Shown here: piece after piece, positions 35,114 to 43,746 of the stretch
Layout: each line of letters starts with the position of its first letter
How positions within the stretch are numbered: the stretch's first letter is position 1
Origin: Sediminibacterium sp.
GTDB lineage: Bacteria; Bacteroidota; Bacteroidia; Chitinophagales; Chitinophagaceae
Reading direction: 5' to 3'
Assembly: GCF_019264485.1 (NCBI RefSeq)
Contig: NZ_JAHVAA010000006.1
Coordinates: 62,001 to 126,000, forward strand
Length of the DNA: 64,000 bases
Notes under the pieces: model-generated
Told to the model about the DNA's origin: nothing
The model's database searches: none
The model's input: the letters and a program-made list of their open reading frames with translations, nothing else
Program-made: the position numbers and the translations under genes

Positions 35114-35854
35114 ATGAAAAAGATAGTATTACTGCTTTTGGCCTTTACAGGAACCCTGCTGGCTACCGCACAAAAGAATGAGACGAAGAAAAAAACAGAC
35201 TGGAGCAAGATCGACCTCAGCGACCGTCCTGCAGATCACCTGATGATACAGTATGGTGGCGATAGCTGGACCAACCGTCCCGACAGTGTTCGTACCGGTA
35301 ATGGCTTCAGCAGGCATTTCAACATCTATTTTATGGTAGATAAGCCATTCAAGACCAATAAAAGAATGAGTATTGGCCTGGGTGCAGGTTTGGGAACGAG
35401 TAATATCTTTTTCAATAATACCAAAGTAGATATCAAATCACCCACCACCCGTTTACCATTTACCAATGTAGACAGTGCGAATCATTTTGATAAATTTAAA
35501 CTTACCAGTATCTATTTTGAAATACCGGTAGAACTGCGTTATTATTCAAACCCGGAAGATCCTTCCAAATCCTGGAAAGCGGCCATCGGCTTTAAGCTGG
35601 GTACCCTGCTGAAATCATATACCAAGGGAAAGAACCTGGTAAACAAAAATGGCCAGAGTTTATATGGAACTTCTTATGTAGAAAAAGAAAGCAGCAAGCG
35701 ATTCATCAACGGAACCATGCTGGCAGCTACTGCAAGAGTAGGTTATGGTATCTTTTCTATTGATGCGGGCTACCAGTTGAATGGTGTGCTGAAAGATGGA
35801 ACAGGTCCAAGCATGAGAAAGTTTTCAGTAGGTGTAACCATTAGTGGATTATAA
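35114..35854 (+). CDS. Outer membrane beta-barrel protein (PorT-like)
   Basis: A 246-residue secreted protein: signal peptide (KKIVLLLLAFTGTLLATAQ), then eight or more amphipathic strands (RMSIGLGAGLGTSNIFF, IYFEIPVELRYYS, FKLGTLLKSY, MLAATARVGYGIFSIDAGYQL) as in small OmpA/PorT-type barrels. The start at 35114 yields the signal peptide; an upstream TTG adds seven unlikely residues. Role unknown; PorT itself is a T9SS factor, but this protein could be one of many unrelated small barrels. Confidence 0.82.
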   Translation: MKKIVLLLLAFTGTLLATAQKNETKKKTDWSKIDLSDRPADHLMIQYGGDSWTNRPDSVRTGNGFSRHFNIYFMVDKPFKTNKRMSIGLGAGLGTSNIFFNNTKVDIKSPTTRLPFTNVDSANHFDKFKLTSIYFEIPVELRYYSNPEDPSKSWKAAIGFKLGTLLKSYTKGKNLVNKNGQSLYGTSYVEKESSKRFINGTMLAATARVGYGIFSIDAGYQLNGVLKDGTGPSMRKFSVGVTISGL

Positions 35855-35861
35855 AACAGAA

Positions 35862-35926
35862 GAACAGCAGAATGTCGAATATCCAGTTTCGAAGTTGGAC
35901 ATTAGATATTCAACATTCCTCTGTTC
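35862..35926. repeat. Inverted repeat, family A, second copy
   Basis: The left arm 35862-35883 is identical to bases 903-924. The right arm (35905-35926) pairs with it with three mismatches. Like the first copy it directly follows a gene. Confidence 0.82.
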
Positions 35927-35929
35927 ACC

Positions 35930-35970
35930 AAAACCCCGTCACCCGCTCAATAGGCGGTGACGGGGTTTTT
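35930..35970 (+). terminator. Intrinsic terminator
   Basis: AAAACCCCGTCACC pairs with GGTGACGGGGTTTT around a short loop, with one bulged C, followed by a T-run. It ends the barrel protein transcript. Confidence 0.85.
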
Positions 35971-36068
35971 AGTTAAAAAACCAAATGGGTTGACTGGCTC
36001 ATTCGCTATTCTTTCTAAAAGGGTACAGGGTAATAGTTAGAACAGGTCAGGCAAATCATTTTTAATCA

Positions 36069-36175
36069 GTCCCTATGGACGGGCCTCATTGGGGTCGGTG
36101 TCAAGCGCAGCGAAGACAGATCAGATCGTGCGCAGCAGATCTGATCAGAGGCCAATGCAGCCCGGGAATAGGGAC
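36069..36175. other. Large nested inverted repeat, possible structured RNA or element remnant
   Basis: Nested stems: GTCCCTAT/ATAGGGAC (36069-36076 with 36168-36175), GGGC/GCCC (36081-36084 with 36160-36163), CATTGG/CCAATG (36087-36092 with 36152-36157) and GATCAGATC/GATCTGATC (36119-36127 with 36138-36146). The stretch is more GC-rich than its surroundings and lies in a 426-bp gap with no gene. A further GGGCC/GGCCC hairpin follows at 36177-36190. I do not recognise an RNA family. Confidence 0.5.
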
Positions 36176-36280
36176 GGGGCCCAACGGCCCATGAGTGAAA
36201 ATGAATTTTGAATAGTTGGGTATTTGTTTTTAATAGCACAATGCGTTAACGGTTACCTTTGCAAAAAAGAGGAGTAGATT

Positions 36281-37468
36281 TTGATTGAGAAGCAACATAA
36301 AATAAAAGAAGAAGAGAAAGCAGTACTCGTGGGTGTTATTCAGAAAGAACAAACCCAGGAGCAGGTATACGAGTACCTAGATGAACTGGCATTTCTCGCC
36401 GAAACAGCAGGTGCACAAACCGTGCGGAAATTCACGCAGAAATTGCCACATCCCGACAGCAGAACATTTGTGGGTAAGGGGAAGCTGGAAGAGATTAAAG
36501 AATATGTGTCGGGGAAAAATATTGACCTTGTTATTTTCGATGATGAACTTACCGGTTCACAAATCACCAATATTGAAAAAGAACTGGGTGTAAAAACCAT
36601 TGACCGAAGCGATCTGATTCTCGACATATTTGCCCGCAGGGCGAGAACGGCACAGGCCAAAGTGCAGGTAGAGCTGGCACAATACCAGTATCTGTTACCA
36701 AGATTAAAAGGTATGTGGAAACACCTTGAGCGTCAGGGTGGTGGTATCGGAACCAGAGGTCCGGGTGAAACAGAGATTGAAACGGATCGTCGTATTGTAA
36801 AAGACAAGATTTCACTGCTCCGGAAAAGATTGGCAGAAATAGACAAACAATCATTTACACAGCGAAAAGAAAGAGGAGAGCTCATTCGTGTATCGTTGGT
36901 AGGTTATACCAATGTGGGGAAGAGTACCCTCATGAATTTATTGAGTAAGAGTGAAGTCTTTGCCGAGAATAAATTATTCGCCACGCTCGATACCACCACC
37001 AGAAAACTGGTTTTTGAAAATACACCATTCCTGTTGAGCGATACAGTAGGTTTTATACGCAAGCTGCCGCACCACCTGGTAGAAAGTTTTAAAAGTACGC
37101 TGGATGAAGTGCGTGAAGCCGATATTTTGTTGCATGTGGTAGATATATCACATGTACAGTATGAAGACCAGATTGGTGTGGTGAACAAGACATTACAGGA
37201 ACTGAAAGCCTTTGAAAAACCTATTCTTACCATCTTCAATAAAATGGATCTCTATGAAGAGCGAACATTTGATGAATGGCTGGAAGATGAAGTAAAACAG
37301 GAGATATTATTAGAGCTGCGCGAAAAATGGGAAAGGGCTACCGAACATAATTGTGTATTCATATCGGCACTCGAAAGAAAAAACATTGATGCACTGCGCG
37401 AACTCATACTAAATAAGGTGAGAGATATGTACCAGGTGCGTTACCCTTACAAAACGGTACAGTACTAA
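36281..37468 (+). CDS. hflX: GTPase HflX
   Basis: A 395-residue ribosome-associated GTPase. The N-terminal HflX domain (about 10-190) includes the family GRQGGGIGTRGPGETEIE-like segment (RQGGGIGTRGPGETEIETD), and the G domain (about 200-370) has G1 GYTNVGKST, G3 DTVGFIRKLP and G4 NKMD. HflX splits stalled ribosomes during stress. The start is TTG at 36281, 20 bp after a TACCTTTG -7 element (36254-36261); no ATG precedes the conserved region. Confidence 0.95.
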   Translation: MIEKQHKIKEEEKAVLVGVIQKEQTQEQVYEYLDELAFLAETAGAQTVRKFTQKLPHPDSRTFVGKGKLEEIKEYVSGKNIDLVIFDDELTGSQITNIEKELGVKTIDRSDLILDIFARRARTAQAKVQVELAQYQYLLPRLKGMWKHLERQGGGIGTRGPGETEIETDRRIVKDKISLLRKRLAEIDKQSFTQRKERGELIRVSLVGYTNVGKSTLMNLLSKSEVFAENKLFATLDTTTRKLVFENTPFLLSDTVGFIRKLPHHLVESFKSTLDEVREADILLHVVDISHVQYEDQIGVVNKTLQELKAFEKPILTIFNKMDLYEERTFDEWLEDEVKQEILLELREKWERATEHNCVFISALERKNIDALRELILNKVRDMYQVRYPYKTVQY

Positions 37469-37496
37469 CCAAACCCTCTACGGTTATCTCTGTGTT

Positions 37497-37564
37497 CTCT
37501 CGTTCTCTGCGGTGCCCTTCCTTCGTCAGGGTGACGTTTGGAACCCCACCGCAGAGAACGAGAG
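37497..37564. repeat. Inverted repeat, family B, third copy
   Basis: Core arms 37497-37514 and 37547-37564 are perfect reverse complements (18 nt) around a 32-nt loop; weaker pairing extends outward to about 37473 and 37590. It sits between convergent hflX and the barrel gene and could stop transcription from both sides. Confidence 0.82.
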
Positions 37565-37592
37565 GACGGGGAGTTTTCGCAGAGGAGGTTTG

Positions 37593-38231
37593 TTATAATT
37601 CTTTCAGCCAGTGAATGCTGTAGGTACGGTTTCCATTGGAAACACCACGTATGTTGAAACCGAGGCTCCACCTGGTTTCCCAGGCTTTACCCATTCTGAG
37701 ACCTGCTCTGAGAACAGGATCGAAACTATCGAAAGGCACTTTACCTACAGAAGTATATATTTTGGTATAACTGTACTGATATCCGCCACCTACATAAATA
37801 CCGAGCGATTTTTTAGTATCATCTGAAGCTGAGTGTAAACCAATATTGAGATCGGCAACGATGGGTATTTCAAAAGCGAGGTGCGCCCCTTTTTTACCCC
37901 GGATAGTATCTCTTTTGGTACCATCAAAATCAAAAGAACGATAGCGGTTGGTAAAACTTACACCCAGCATCATAGGAGAGCCGATGCTTACAGAACCCCA
38001 TCTCCATTTAATCAGGTCTTTTCGGATGCTGTACACAATACCAATTTGTTTAACACGCATAGAATATTGTGCATCAATGGCAGAACTATCTGTTCTGTAC
38101 CTGGCCAAACCGCTGATATCAGCTCTGCTACCCAATAAACCAAAGCCTTGGTCAACACCACGGTTCTGTGAAAAACTACTGATATTGGCGGCTAATAAGA
38201 ATATGAGTAAACTGAGTAACGATTTCTGCAT
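37593..38231 (-). CDS. Small outer membrane beta-barrel protein
   Basis: A 212-residue exported protein: signal peptide (QKSLLSLLIFLLAANISSFSQ) and strands such as YSMRVKQIGIVYSI, IPIVADLNIGL, KSLGIYVGGGYQYSY and FDPVLRAGLRMGKAW. The frame is open 60 codons further upstream, but that extension overlaps the divergent Rieske gene and lacks a signal, so the ATG at 38231 is used. Function unknown. Confidence 0.8.
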   Translation of the reverse strand: MQKSLLSLLIFLLAANISSFSQNRGVDQGFGLLGSRADISGLARYRTDSSAIDAQYSMRVKQIGIVYSIRKDLIKWRWGSVSIGSPMMLGVSFTNRYRSFDFDGTKRDTIRGKKGAHLAFEIPIVADLNIGLHSASDDTKKSLGIYVGGGYQYSYTKIYTSVGKVPFDSFDPVLRAGLRMGKAWETRWSLGFNIRGVSNGNRTYSIHWLKEL

Positions 38232-38291
38232 CTTTATGTTTGGATGTTGGAGGCACAAACCTAAGATATTATAAGAAAAAAATATACTAAA

Positions 38292-38621
38292 ATGTTTAAT
38301 TCGGATAAGAAATGGTATAAAATCGGCGAGACGGAAGCGGAATTTCAATGGCAGAGCAACAATATGTGTGTGATTGATGTGGCGGGAAAGAAAATGACAC
38401 TGGCAAAGCACCAGGAAGGCTTATATGCATTTGCGTATAAATGTCCGCATGCCAGTGGTATTATGGCCGATGGTTTTGTGGATGGAATGGGGCAGGTGGT
38501 TTGTCCCTTACACCGTTATCGTTTCAACATAAAAAATGGCCGGAATACCAGTGGAGAAGGCTATTACCTGAAAACCTACCCTTTGGAACAGCGGGCAGAC
38601 GGTATTTACATCTCATTTTGA
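38292..38621 (+). CDS. Rieske [2Fe-2S] ferredoxin-like protein
   Basis: A 109-residue soluble Rieske protein. Cluster ligands C51, H53, C71 and H74 (CPH ... CPLH) are all present, in the short-loop form typical of NirD-like or dioxygenase-type ferredoxins rather than respiratory Rieske proteins. It likely passes electrons to an oxygenase or reductase encoded elsewhere, as no partner lies beside it. Confidence 0.9.
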   Translation: MFNSDKKWYKIGETEAEFQWQSNNMCVIDVAGKKMTLAKHQEGLYAFAYKCPHASGIMADGFVDGMGQVVCPLHRYRFNIKNGRNTSGEGYYLKTYPLEQRADGIYISF

Positions 38622-38640
38622 GCATTTTTTTGGATATAGA

Positions 38641-38671
38641 TTTTGCCAGATTGCATTTTTCCCTATTTTTG
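38641..38671 (+). promoter_or_regulatory. Promoter of the tRNA cluster
   Basis: TTTTG (38641-38645), an 18-bp spacer and a perfect TATTTTTG (38664-38671) give the best -33/-7 pair in the window, 24 bp before the first tRNA-like copy. It implies that all three copies are transcribed together. Confidence 0.65.
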
Positions 38672-38694
38672 CCACCCCGAAAGGGAAACGGTAT

Positions 38695-38770
38695 TCCCAA
38701 ATAGCTCAGTTGGTTAGAGCATCCCGACCGTAAGTCGGGAGGGTCTCTGGTTCAAGTGGTTTTTTTGGAA
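38695..38770 (+). pseudogene. Decayed tRNA-Asn copy (GTA in anticodon position, broken T arm)
   Basis: The first 31 bases equal the functional tRNA-Asn downstream, but the anticodon arm is CCCGA-CCGTAAG-TCGGG, so the loop lacks U33 and reads GTA, and the T arm cannot pair (TCTGG against GGTTT). The acceptor pairs with one mismatch. Confidence 0.75.
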
Positions 38771-38778
38771 ACACATAC

Positions 38779-38852
38779 TCCCAAATAGCTCAGTTGGTTA
38801 GAGCATCTGACTGTTAATCAGAGGGTCGCTGGTTCAAGTCCAGCTTTGGGAG
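38779..38852 (+). tRNA. tRNA-Asn (anticodon GTT)
   Basis: All four stems pair: acceptor TCCCAAA/TTTGGGA, D stem GCTC/GAGC, anticodon stem TCTGA/TCAGA with loop CTGTTAA, and T stem GCTGG/CCAGC with loop TTCAAGT; discriminator G. CCA is not encoded. Confidence 0.96.
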
Positions 38853-38893
38853 CGAAATCCTCACAGCAATGTGGGGATTTTCTTTTTTATACA

Positions 38894-38969
38894 TCCCATT
38901 AGCTCAGTTGGTTAGAACATCCCGACCGTAAGTCGGGAGGGTTCGCTGGTTCAAGTCCAGCTTTGGGAA
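38894..38969 (+). pseudogene. Second decayed tRNA-Asn copy
   Basis: The T arm and 3' acceptor match tRNA-Asn exactly, while the 5' acceptor (TCCCATT) and D stem (GCTC/GAAC) carry mismatches, and there is an extra base before the T stem. It has the same altered anticodon arm as the first copy. Confidence 0.72.
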
Positions 38970-39340
38970 CACCCCCCACATTGAAACTCTCTATTCAGTA
39001 AACCATTGATTAACAGCATCTCGCACCTCCGAAAACAATAATTTCAATTTTCTGTTCTTTTGTTCACCCTGAAACCCTTTGCTGCATTGGGTTTGCTCGC
39101 ACCAACAACACAGTCACAACACGCTTTCAACACTGTTCAACATAGTTATAGTGTTATGCTCTGTTTTGGTTGAGTACATAGTCTCTTTGAAACAGCAGTA
39201 AACCCTGTATGAGGGGTGTTGGGTGAACGATTGGGGTATTACAGAGTAGAAAATAGATTGGTCAGACGATATGGGTAAGTAGGTAGACTGCCAATTGCAC
39301 TTTCATGTACAGTACGGACCAACAAAACAAAGGGAAAATT
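38970..39340. other. 370-bp gap with no gene seen
   Basis: No open frame with protein features, RNA fold or clear repeat was found between the tRNA cluster and the HxlR gene. Confidence 0.5.
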
Positions 39341-39682
39341 TTACTGTACTACTTTCTCCAGCTTCTTCGCCAGGTTTGTATTTCCCCAATTGGCCAGCTC
39401 ATGCAATAGTGGAATAAGGCTTTTGCCCGATTTAGTGAGACGATATTCAACCCTTGGAGGCAGCTCTCTGAACTCCTCACGTTCTATCAGTGATAACTCT
39501 TCCAATTCCTTCAACTCATTCGACAATACTTTATTAGATATACCAGGAATGATCTGGTTGAGTTTGCCAAACCGGATTGATTTGTCGCCAATACAACTCA
39601 GGATAATGGGTTTCCATTTACCACCTATGATAGACATGGTTCGGGTAACAGGGCATTGAAAGGGGTTGGTGATGGATCGCAT
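39341..39682 (-). CDS. HxlR family transcriptional regulator
   Basis: A 113-residue winged-helix regulator. CPVTRTMSIIGGKWKPIIL (residues 9-27) is the family start, with the sensory Cys at residue 9, and GISNKVLSNELKELEELSLIEREE is the recognition helix and wing. HxlR proteins respond to electrophiles or oxidants and usually repress the divergent gene, here a DinB-family protein 87 bp away. Three in-phase GTTAC repeats lie between the two. Confidence 0.92.
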   Translation of the reverse strand: MRSITNPFQCPVTRTMSIIGGKWKPIILSCIGDKSIRFGKLNQIIPGISNKVLSNELKELEELSLIEREEFRELPPRVEYRLTKSGKSLIPLLHELANWGNTNLAKKLEKVVQ

Positions 39683-39691
39683 AAAAAACTG

Positions 39692-39729
39692 GTTACCTGT
39701 AAGTTACTACTATTCACTAATTCAGTTAC
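39692..39729. promoter_or_regulatory. Candidate HxlR operator: three phased GTTAC repeats
   Basis: GTTAC occurs at 39692, 39703 and 39725, i.e. 11 and 22 bp apart, one and two helical turns, in the region between the divergent genes and just before the TAGCTTTG -7 element (39749-39756) of the DinB gene. Confidence 0.45.
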
Positions 39730-39769
39730 AAAAATACACTATTGTTATTAGCTTTGTAAAAAAACAACC

Positions 39770-40291
39770 ATGAAAAAACTATTTGCATTCCTTACCACTA
39801 TTTTATTTATCAGCCATATGCAGGCACAAAATTCAAATGAAAACATCATTAAAGAATGGCAGCGGGCTAAAACTTATACCAAAGAGTATTTAGATGCGAT
39901 GCCCGAAACCGGTTATGCACTAAAGCCCACCAAGGAAATGCGTTCATTCGCTGCCCAGTTTTTACACCTGAGCGATGCCATTTATGGATTTGTAGCATCA
40001 GCGACTGATGAAAAACCTCCTTTCGGTTTTGGTGAAATGGAAAAATCGAATGATGAAAATAAAGCCAGTGTAACCAATAAAGTAATGGCTGCCTATGATT
40101 TCGCCATTAACGCCATCAAAAAATATCCAACACAAAATTTACCACAAACGGTAAAACTGTTTGGTCGTTTCGATATGAGCAGACAGCTGGCCATTGAAAA
40201 ATGTTTTGAACACCAGACACACCACAGAGGACAGGCAACCGTTTATTTAAGATTAGCCGGCGCCACACCACCTGCTGAAAAATTATTTTAA
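39770..40291 (+). CDS. Secreted DinB-family protein
   Basis: A 173-residue four-helix DinB/DUF664-like protein with a signal peptide (KKLFAFLTTILFISHMQAQ). The metal-binding His are seen in FLHLSDAIYG and EHQTHHRGQATVYLRLAG. DinB proteins include thiol-dependent transferases; exported forms are frequent in Bacteroidota. It diverges from the HxlR gene and shares an 11-bp gap with the next gene, so the pair is probably induced together. Confidence 0.9.
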   Translation: MKKLFAFLTTILFISHMQAQNSNENIIKEWQRAKTYTKEYLDAMPETGYALKPTKEMRSFAAQFLHLSDAIYGFVASATDEKPPFGFGEMEKSNDENKASVTNKVMAAYDFAINAIKKYPTQNLPQTVKLFGRFDMSRQLAIEKCFEHQTHHRGQATVYLRLAGATPPAEKLF

Positions 40292-40302
40292 ATACACGAA
40301 TC

Positions 40303-41085
40303 ATGAAACTGCTGAAATTTATTATCACTACCTGTTGCGTATTAAGTGTAACAGTTGAAGCCCGTTCCCAGTTAAACGGTAATGCTTCTGCAAAATGGAA
40401 GAGACTAAGTTTGGGAAAGCAGGCTTTTGACCTGCACAATGTAACAGGTGAAATAGTAAAATTTCAGGGTAAAGAAGTAATGAAGATAGAAAGGGATTTA
40501 AAAGCCATTCCCTTTGACTCAACCAATATTGAAAAAACAGTTGATGAACCTCATTATGCGCGGTTGGTTGATTTAGGTGATTTTGAAAATGGCACCATTG
40601 AAGTGAAAATGTATAGTCAACTTCAAAACCCGGCTCCTTACTCTGGTATCGCAGGTTTTATAGGTGTCTATTTCAGGATTAAAGAGGATGATTCCGCTTT
40701 TGAAGGTATTTACGTGAGACCCAAAGTGGGTAGAAGTAATAACCAGCTTTTTAGAAACCATGCTGTTCAATACATGTCATATCCACATGCCAAGTTTGAT
40801 ACCCTTCGTAAAATAGCGCCATTCAAATATGAGGGTTCTGCGCCTGTGGCTTTGAATGAATGGATCACTATGCGTATTGAAGTAAATGGTGAAACAGCGG
40901 AGATGTTTATCAATGATCTGAAGTACTCCAGTTTTGTTGTTGATAAAATGTTGGGCAAGCATACAACAGGTGGCATCGGACTGTATGTTGATATAGGAAC
41001 CGTTGGTTATTTCAGAGATTTGAAAGTAATCAGGCGATTATTGAAAGCCAAACCTAAAACAGGAGAAAAAGTAAGCTCTATTTAA
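40303..41085 (+). CDS. Secreted protein with concanavalin-like domain
   Basis: A 260-residue exported protein: signal peptide at about 1-22, then a beta-sandwich (DLGDFENGTIEVKMYSQ, GFIGVYFRIKEDDSAFEGIYVRP, LNEWITMRIEVNGETAEMFIND) similar to DUF1080/LamG folds. No catalytic residues can be assigned. It probably belongs to the HxlR-controlled unit with the DinB protein. The palindrome at 41108 ends the unit. Confidence 0.78.
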   Translation: MKLLKFIITTCCVLSVTVEARSQLNGNASAKWKRLSLGKQAFDLHNVTGEIVKFQGKEVMKIERDLKAIPFDSTNIEKTVDEPHYARLVDLGDFENGTIEVKMYSQLQNPAPYSGIAGFIGVYFRIKEDDSAFEGIYVRPKVGRSNNQLFRNHAVQYMSYPHAKFDTLRKIAPFKYEGSAPVALNEWITMRIEVNGETAEMFINDLKYSSFVVDKMLGKHTTGGIGLYVDIGTVGYFRDLKVIRRLLKAKPKTGEKVSSI

Positions 41086-41107
41086 TATTAGCTGCACTTT
41101 ATATCAA

Positions 41108-41155
41108 ATAAATAATCAGCGCCCTTTGCATTTGCAAAGGGCGCTGATTATTTAT
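41108..41155. terminator. Perfect 23-nt-arm palindrome, probable bidirectional terminator
   Basis: Positions 41108-41130 are the exact reverse complement of 41133-41155 with a 2-nt loop. The GC-rich centre (AGCGCCCTTTGC) is flanked by A/T-rich arms, as in an intrinsic terminator. It follows a stop codon by 22 bp. Confidence 0.75.
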
Positions 41156-41224
41156 CGATACAGGCTGATTTGATTTTGCAGCGACTTCAAATACATTGAT
41201 TATATTGAAGACAAATCTGTTTAC

Positions 41225-43636
41225 ATGCATAAGATTGCTCTACTGATGTTCATCACGTTTTCATTCACAACAGTTATTGCCCAGCAAAAAACAACAGTAC
41301 CAATCAAAGGCCTGAAAGCAGAAGTGGAAGTATGGAGAGATGAATGGGGCATGAATCATATCTATGCAAAAAATCAATACGACCTGTTTTTTACACAAGG
41401 GTATTGTGCAGCCAAAGACAGGCTCTTTCAGTTTGAAGTATGGCGCCGTCAGGCAACAGGAACAGTTGCAGAAATATTGGGCGCCAGAGAACTGAAAAGA
41501 GATATCGGCACCCGGTTATTTATGTTCAGGGGTAATATGGATAAAGAACTGAACTATTATCATCCACAGGGAAAAGAAATCATCAATGCATATGTAAACG
41601 GTGTAAACGCCTATATCAAAGAAATTAATCAGACACCGGAAAAACTACCCATTGAATTTAAACTGCTCAATATTCAACCCCAAACCTGGACTCCTGAAGT
41701 AGTTATTTCCAGGCACCAGGGTTTATTGGGCAATATTACGCAGGAACTCAATATTGCATTGGCCATTCAGAAAGTAGGAATAGAAAAAGTGAAAGAGATT
41801 GTATGGTTTCATCCGAAAGACCCGGATCTGAAAATGGACAGTACCATTCGTGTTGACCTGTTAAGTGCTAAAATACTCGATCTCTACAATGCTTATCGCA
41901 AAGATGTAAGCTTCATGAAAGAAGACCTGGCAAATCCGATAATGGATGCAACAGCAATGCTGAGCCAGATGAATATCAAAAGAGAAAAAGAAGCATTTGA
42001 ACTAAACCCTACTACAGAAGGTAGCAATAACTGGATTGTAAGCGGAAAGAAATCAGCCAGCGGTTATCCTTTGCTGGCCAATGATCCACACCGGAAAATT
42101 GCAGCGCCTTCATTAAGGTATATGGTACATTTGGTAGCACCCGGCTGGAATGTGGTAGGTGGCGGTGAACCCGAAATTCCAGGTGTTTCTATCGGGCATA
42201 ATGAATATGGAGCATGGGGTCTCACCATCTATGAAACCGATGGCGAAGATTTGTATGTGTACGACCTGAACCCTTCGAATTTAAATCAGTACCGACATAA
42301 AGGAAAATGGGTGGATATGAAGTTGATAGAAGAAAAGATAGGGGTGAAAAATGCGTCAACGGTTACTGCCCGATTATATTATACCCTGCATGGTCCGGTT
42401 ACCTATATCGATTCAGTTAATCATAAAGCCTATGCGGTTAAATGTGCATGGATGGAACCAGGAGGTGCACCCTATCTCGCTTCTTTAAGAATTGATCAGG
42501 CAAAAGACTGGGCCTCATTCAGGGAAGCCTGTTCTTATAGTCATATACCCGGAGAGAATATGATATGGGCAGATAAAAAAGGAAATATAGGATGGCAGAC
42601 GGTGGGTATTGTTCCTGTAAGAAAAAATTTCAGTGGTTATGTACCCATACCCGGTGATGGCCGGTATGAGTGGGATGGTTATTTACCTATTAAAGAACGA
42701 CCACATATACTCAACCCCGCAAAAGGATTTTTTGCAACCGCCAATCAGCATGTAACACCTGCTTCTTATAAAAGATGGGACGCGGTAGGTTATACATGGG
42801 CCGATGCCTACAGGGGCGATAGGGTAAACCAGGTACTGAGTCAGGATAAAAAATTTACCATTGAAGAAATGGCACAATTGCAAAATGACTATTTCTCTAT
42901 TCCTGCAAGCGAACTGGTACCCTTGCTCAAAACGGTACAGCTTACGGATGAAGCATCCATTGCAGCAAAAAAATACTTCGACCAATGGAATTTTGTATTG
43001 GGTATGGAAAGTATACCGGCAGGTATCTATGCCCAGTGGGAACGGCAAATATATGTGCAGGCTGGAACCATGTTTATACCCGCCGAAGCAAGAGGGTTGA
43101 TCAATTTTCAGTTAACCACTATTATTAAAATGCTGAAATCGCCGGCGTCCTATTTTAAAGAATCGGGCAAGTCTGCAGAGCAATTAAGAGATGCTTTTCT
43201 TGCCACCACCTTCAAAGATGCAGTTGCAGCATTGAAGACAAGACTGGGTACAGATATGAGCCAGTGGCAATATGGACAAACAAAATTTAAACATGCGTTG
43301 ATCCGCCATCCCTTATCGGCTTTTGTAGAAACGGGCTTGCGTAATAAATTAGATCACGGTCCCATGCCAAGGGGCGGTAACGGACATACGCCCGGTGCAA
43401 ATGGTGGAATCGATAATCAATTAAGCGGTGCCAGTTTCAGGTTGGTAGTGGATACCAGAGACTGGGATAAAACATTAATGATTAATACACCCGGACAATC
43501 GGGCGATCCTGCAAGTCCATACTACCATAATTTATTTGAAAAATGGGCAAAGGATCAATTCTTCCCCTCCTATTTTTCGAAATCTAAAATACTGCAACAC
43601 ACAAAAGAAATTTCGCTGTTACAACCGGCTCGCTAA
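41225..43636 (+). CDS. Penicillin acylase family N-terminal nucleophile hydrolase
   Basis: An 803-residue secreted amidase. Signal peptide (about 1-20), alpha-chain region with WRDEWGMNHIYAKNQYDLFFTQGYCAAKDRLFQFE (about 37-72), and after the self-cleavage site the beta chain starting at Ser in TTEGSNNWIVSG (about residue 264), the catalytic nucleophile. Conserved Asn and Arg of the Ntn site follow in the beta chain. Family members cleave penicillins, N-acyl-homoserine lactones or other amides; the substrate here is not known. It is a single-gene unit. Confidence 0.93.
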   Translation: MHKIALLMFITFSFTTVIAQQKTTVPIKGLKAEVEVWRDEWGMNHIYAKNQYDLFFTQGYCAAKDRLFQFEVWRRQATGTVAEILGARELKRDIGTRLFMFRGNMDKELNYYHPQGKEIINAYVNGVNAYIKEINQTPEKLPIEFKLLNIQPQTWTPEVVISRHQGLLGNITQELNIALAIQKVGIEKVKEIVWFHPKDPDLKMDSTIRVDLLSAKILDLYNAYRKDVSFMKEDLANPIMDATAMLSQMNIKREKEAFELNPTTEGSNNWIVSGKKSASGYPLLANDPHRKIAAPSLRYMVHLVAPGWNVVGGGEPEIPGVSIGHNEYGAWGLTIYETDGEDLYVYDLNPSNLNQYRHKGKWVDMKLIEEKIGVKNASTVTARLYYTLHGPVTYIDSVNHKAYAVKCAWMEPGGAPYLASLRIDQAKDWASFREACSYSHIPGENMIWADKKGNIGWQTVGIVPVRKNFSGYVPIPGDGRYEWDGYLPIKERPHILNPAKGFFATANQHVTPASYKRWDAVGYTWADAYRGDRVNQVLSQDKKFTIEEMAQLQNDYFSIPASELVPLLKTVQLTDEASIAAKKYFDQWNFVLGMESIPAGIYAQWERQIYVQAGTMFIPAEARGLINFQLTTIIKMLKSPASYFKESGKSAEQLRDAFLATTFKDAVAALKTRLGTDMSQWQYGQTKFKHALIRHPLSAFVETGLRNKLDHGPMPRGGNGHTPGANGGIDNQLSGASFRLVVDTRDWDKTLMINTPGQSGDPASPYYHNLFEKWAKDQFFPSYFSKSKILQHTKEISLLQPAR

Positions 43637-43746
43637 GCAGGTAGGTTTTTAATGACAATAAATTTGCTTACCGATATTTAGGTATTTTAAACTTAGAGTA
43701 GCAGTTTAGTTTCACTGCTATTAGATGTTCAGTAAACTTTTTTTAC

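Noticed and set aside
38232-38411. Upstream extension of the minus-strand barrel gene
   Set aside because: It overlaps the Rieske gene and removes the signal peptide.
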